NCBI GenBank assembly: GCA_013044385.1
Contig: JABEUN010000051.1
Span: 1 to 64,000 of the forward strand
From: Acidimicrobiaceae bacterium
GTDB taxonomy: Bacteria; Actinomycetota; Acidimicrobiia; Acidimicrobiales; Acidimicrobiaceae
Reading direction: 5' to 3'
Length of the DNA: 64,000 bases
Shown: positions 63,116-64,000 of the stretch, piece by piece
Numbering within the stretch: position 1 is the stretch's first letter
Layout: the number at the start of each line of letters is the position of its first letter
Program-made: the position numbers and the translations under genes
The notes under the pieces: generated by a model
What the model saw: only the letters and a program-made list of their open reading frames with translations
Told to the model about the DNA's origin: nothing
Database searches by the model: none

Positions 63116-63943
63116 TCAACGACGCAACTCTTCGACGAGAATGTCGGCAAATGTGGTGGCGGTCCGCTTGGTTACAGGCCCCGGGGCATTCAGGAAGGTT
63201 CTATCATCCACAGCCATAATGGGTTGAACCTCACGAAGTGAGGACGACAGGAACGCCTCTTCTACCTCGACTGTATAGAGGAGAGCTGCGGGTATTTCCA
63301 CCTCCTTTGCTCCGACCCTCTCCACAATCAGGTCTCGAGTGACGCCGGCCAAGCAACCAGTCCGCATCGAAGGTGTCATCAACTCTCCACCGATTACGAC
63401 AAAGATATTGCTGCCAGACCCTTCACACAGCATTCCCTGAAGGTTCTCGAAGATGACCTCACTTCCACCCCGCTCCTTTGCCCAGTCGAGAGCGATTACA
63501 TTCTCGGCGTAAGAGGTGGTTTTCAACCCGGCAAGTACTCCCCTCTCGTTCCTCGGCCAAGGCGCCAAACACACCTTGGTCGGCTCGGTCGATCTCCCCC
63601 CAGCCTCAGTAGCGATGATGGTGCGGGTCGGACCACCCGATCGTCCCGAACCTAACCCAGAATTACCGGCAGTGTAAGTGATCCTGACTTTTCCATCTAA
63701 GACGGCGTTCCGCTTCGCAAGATCCCTGACCTGGACGGCGAGTTTGGAGCTATCCGGTGGTGTCAGTCTCATTCCAGTGCATGTCCGCTCAAGACGATCT
63801 AGATGGCGTTGCAGTGCGAATGGCTCGCCACCGTATACCGCAACTGTTTCGAACGCTCCATCTCCTGTAACCAGTGCGTGGTCAAAAACCGATACCGAGG
63901 CCAACTCGGAATCCAAAAGCTCACCATCGACATAGACCAGCAT
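63116..63943 (-). CDS. Class IV PLP enzyme: aminodeoxychorismate lyase or branched-chain aminotransferase-like
   Basis: Fold type IV enzyme of about 275 residues. Start: LVYVDGELLDSELASVSVFD; then GDGAFETVAVYGGEPFALQR; PLP Lys region TSYAENVIALDWAKERGGSE; and LCEGSGSNIFVVIGGELMTP; TGCLAGVTRDLIVERV. The size and the short GAFET start fit 4-amino-4-deoxychorismate lyase (PabC) of folate synthesis best, but D-amino-acid or branched-chain transaminases share these motifs. The chosen ATG at 63943 follows GGGAGGAAG; an earlier in-frame ATG is 6 codons upstream. Confidence 0.85.
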   Translation of the reverse strand: MLVYVDGELLDSELASVSVFDHALVTGDGAFETVAVYGGEPFALQRHLDRLERTCTGMRLTPPDSSKLAVQVRDLAKRNAVLDGKVRITYTAGNSGLGSGRSGGPTRTIIATEAGGRSTEPTKVCLAPWPRNERGVLAGLKTTSYAENVIALDWAKERGGSEVIFENLQGMLCEGSGSNIFVVIGGELMTPSMRTGCLAGVTRDLIVERVGAKEVEIPAALLYTVEVEEAFLSSSLREVQPIMAVDDRTFLNAPGPVTKRTATTFADILVEELRR

Positions 63944-64000
63944 TCCACTTCCTCCCGACACGTCTCCGAATGAGTGTCCGCGATCAGCCGATCGCCCTGC

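Noticed and set aside
63800-64000. A minus-strand frame entering from the right edge, reading GDRLIADTHSETCREEVE, that might be the end of a pabB-like gene
   Set aside because: It would overlap the class IV PLP gene by about 140 bp in another frame, and too little is visible to support it.
1-64000. tRNA genes, rRNA genes and CRISPR arrays
   Set aside because: No tRNA-like arm pattern, rRNA block or regularly spaced repeat was seen in any intergenic stretch; a covariance search was not possible.

Overview
The window reads as a chromosomal segment of a moderate-GC actinobacterium (about 53% G+C in the lines I counted). Three features point there: perfect TCGAACATATGTTCGA SOS boxes next to an ImuA/ImuB/DnaE2 mutasome, a fused PafB-PafC-type WYL regulator, and coenzyme F420 chemistry (a CofC/FbiD-type guanylyltransferase and a split-barrel PPOX/F420-type protein). 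The modest GC and gene content fit the Acidimicrobiia, but that placement is inference. No rRNA, tRNA or CRISPR array was seen.

Layout. 0.2-5.5 kb: a complete branched-chain amino-acid/amide ABC transporter (livG-F-H-M-K, minus strand) closed by a strong hairpin. 5.5-12.2 kb: SOS mutagenesis genes dnaE2, imuB and imuA with two LexA boxes; a lipoprotein gene and a 19-bp tandem repeat lie between dnaE2 and imuB. 12.4-14.1 kb: an orphan chemoreceptor, then about 0.9 kb without genes. 15-25 kb: a two-in-one ABC exporter, a GntR/DUF1634/TauE sulfonate-type set, RNase HII, a class III cyclase, CofC overlapping a PIG-L deacetylase. 25-36 kb: acyl-CoA synthetase, a MobF relaxase-like protein without a helicase P-loop, GNAT, fused PafBC, a CtaG-like protein, TypA/BipA, lipoprotein and a flippase-like membrane protein. 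36.6-45.3 kb: FAD amine-oxidase-like enzyme, carboxyltransferase, split-barrel flavoprotein, Ca2+/cation antiporter, nitroreductase, MarR-MMPL-enoyl-CoA hydratase.

45-57 kb is mainly an amine/amino-acid catabolic region: an acyl-CoA ligase, an Lrp/AsnC regulator coupled to a class III aminotransferase, an aminoaldehyde-type dehydrogenase, a GABA-type aminotransferase, an FAD amine oxidase (PuuB-like), alanine dehydrogenase and a gamma-glutamyltransferase. Together they suit putrescine/GABA breakdown, with alanine dehydrogenase regenerating pyruvate if the aminotransferases use it as acceptor (inference). A double YbjQ-domain protein and an XdhC-family protein follow.

The most unusual part is 58.95-63.08 kb. 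I find 45-bp imperfect inverted repeats (40/45 identical) at 58948-58992 and 63035-63079. They enclose a decayed zinc-ribbon transposase-like gene starting just inside the right repeat, other frameshifted remnants, and an intact three-gene minus-strand module: a TIGR04255-like protein, an HTH protein and a 343-residue unknown protein with a Ser-Gln-Thr-Cys-Asp motif. This looks like a transposon-borne accessory module, possibly an undescribed defence or regulatory system. A class IV PLP enzyme (PabC/IlvE-like) closes the window.
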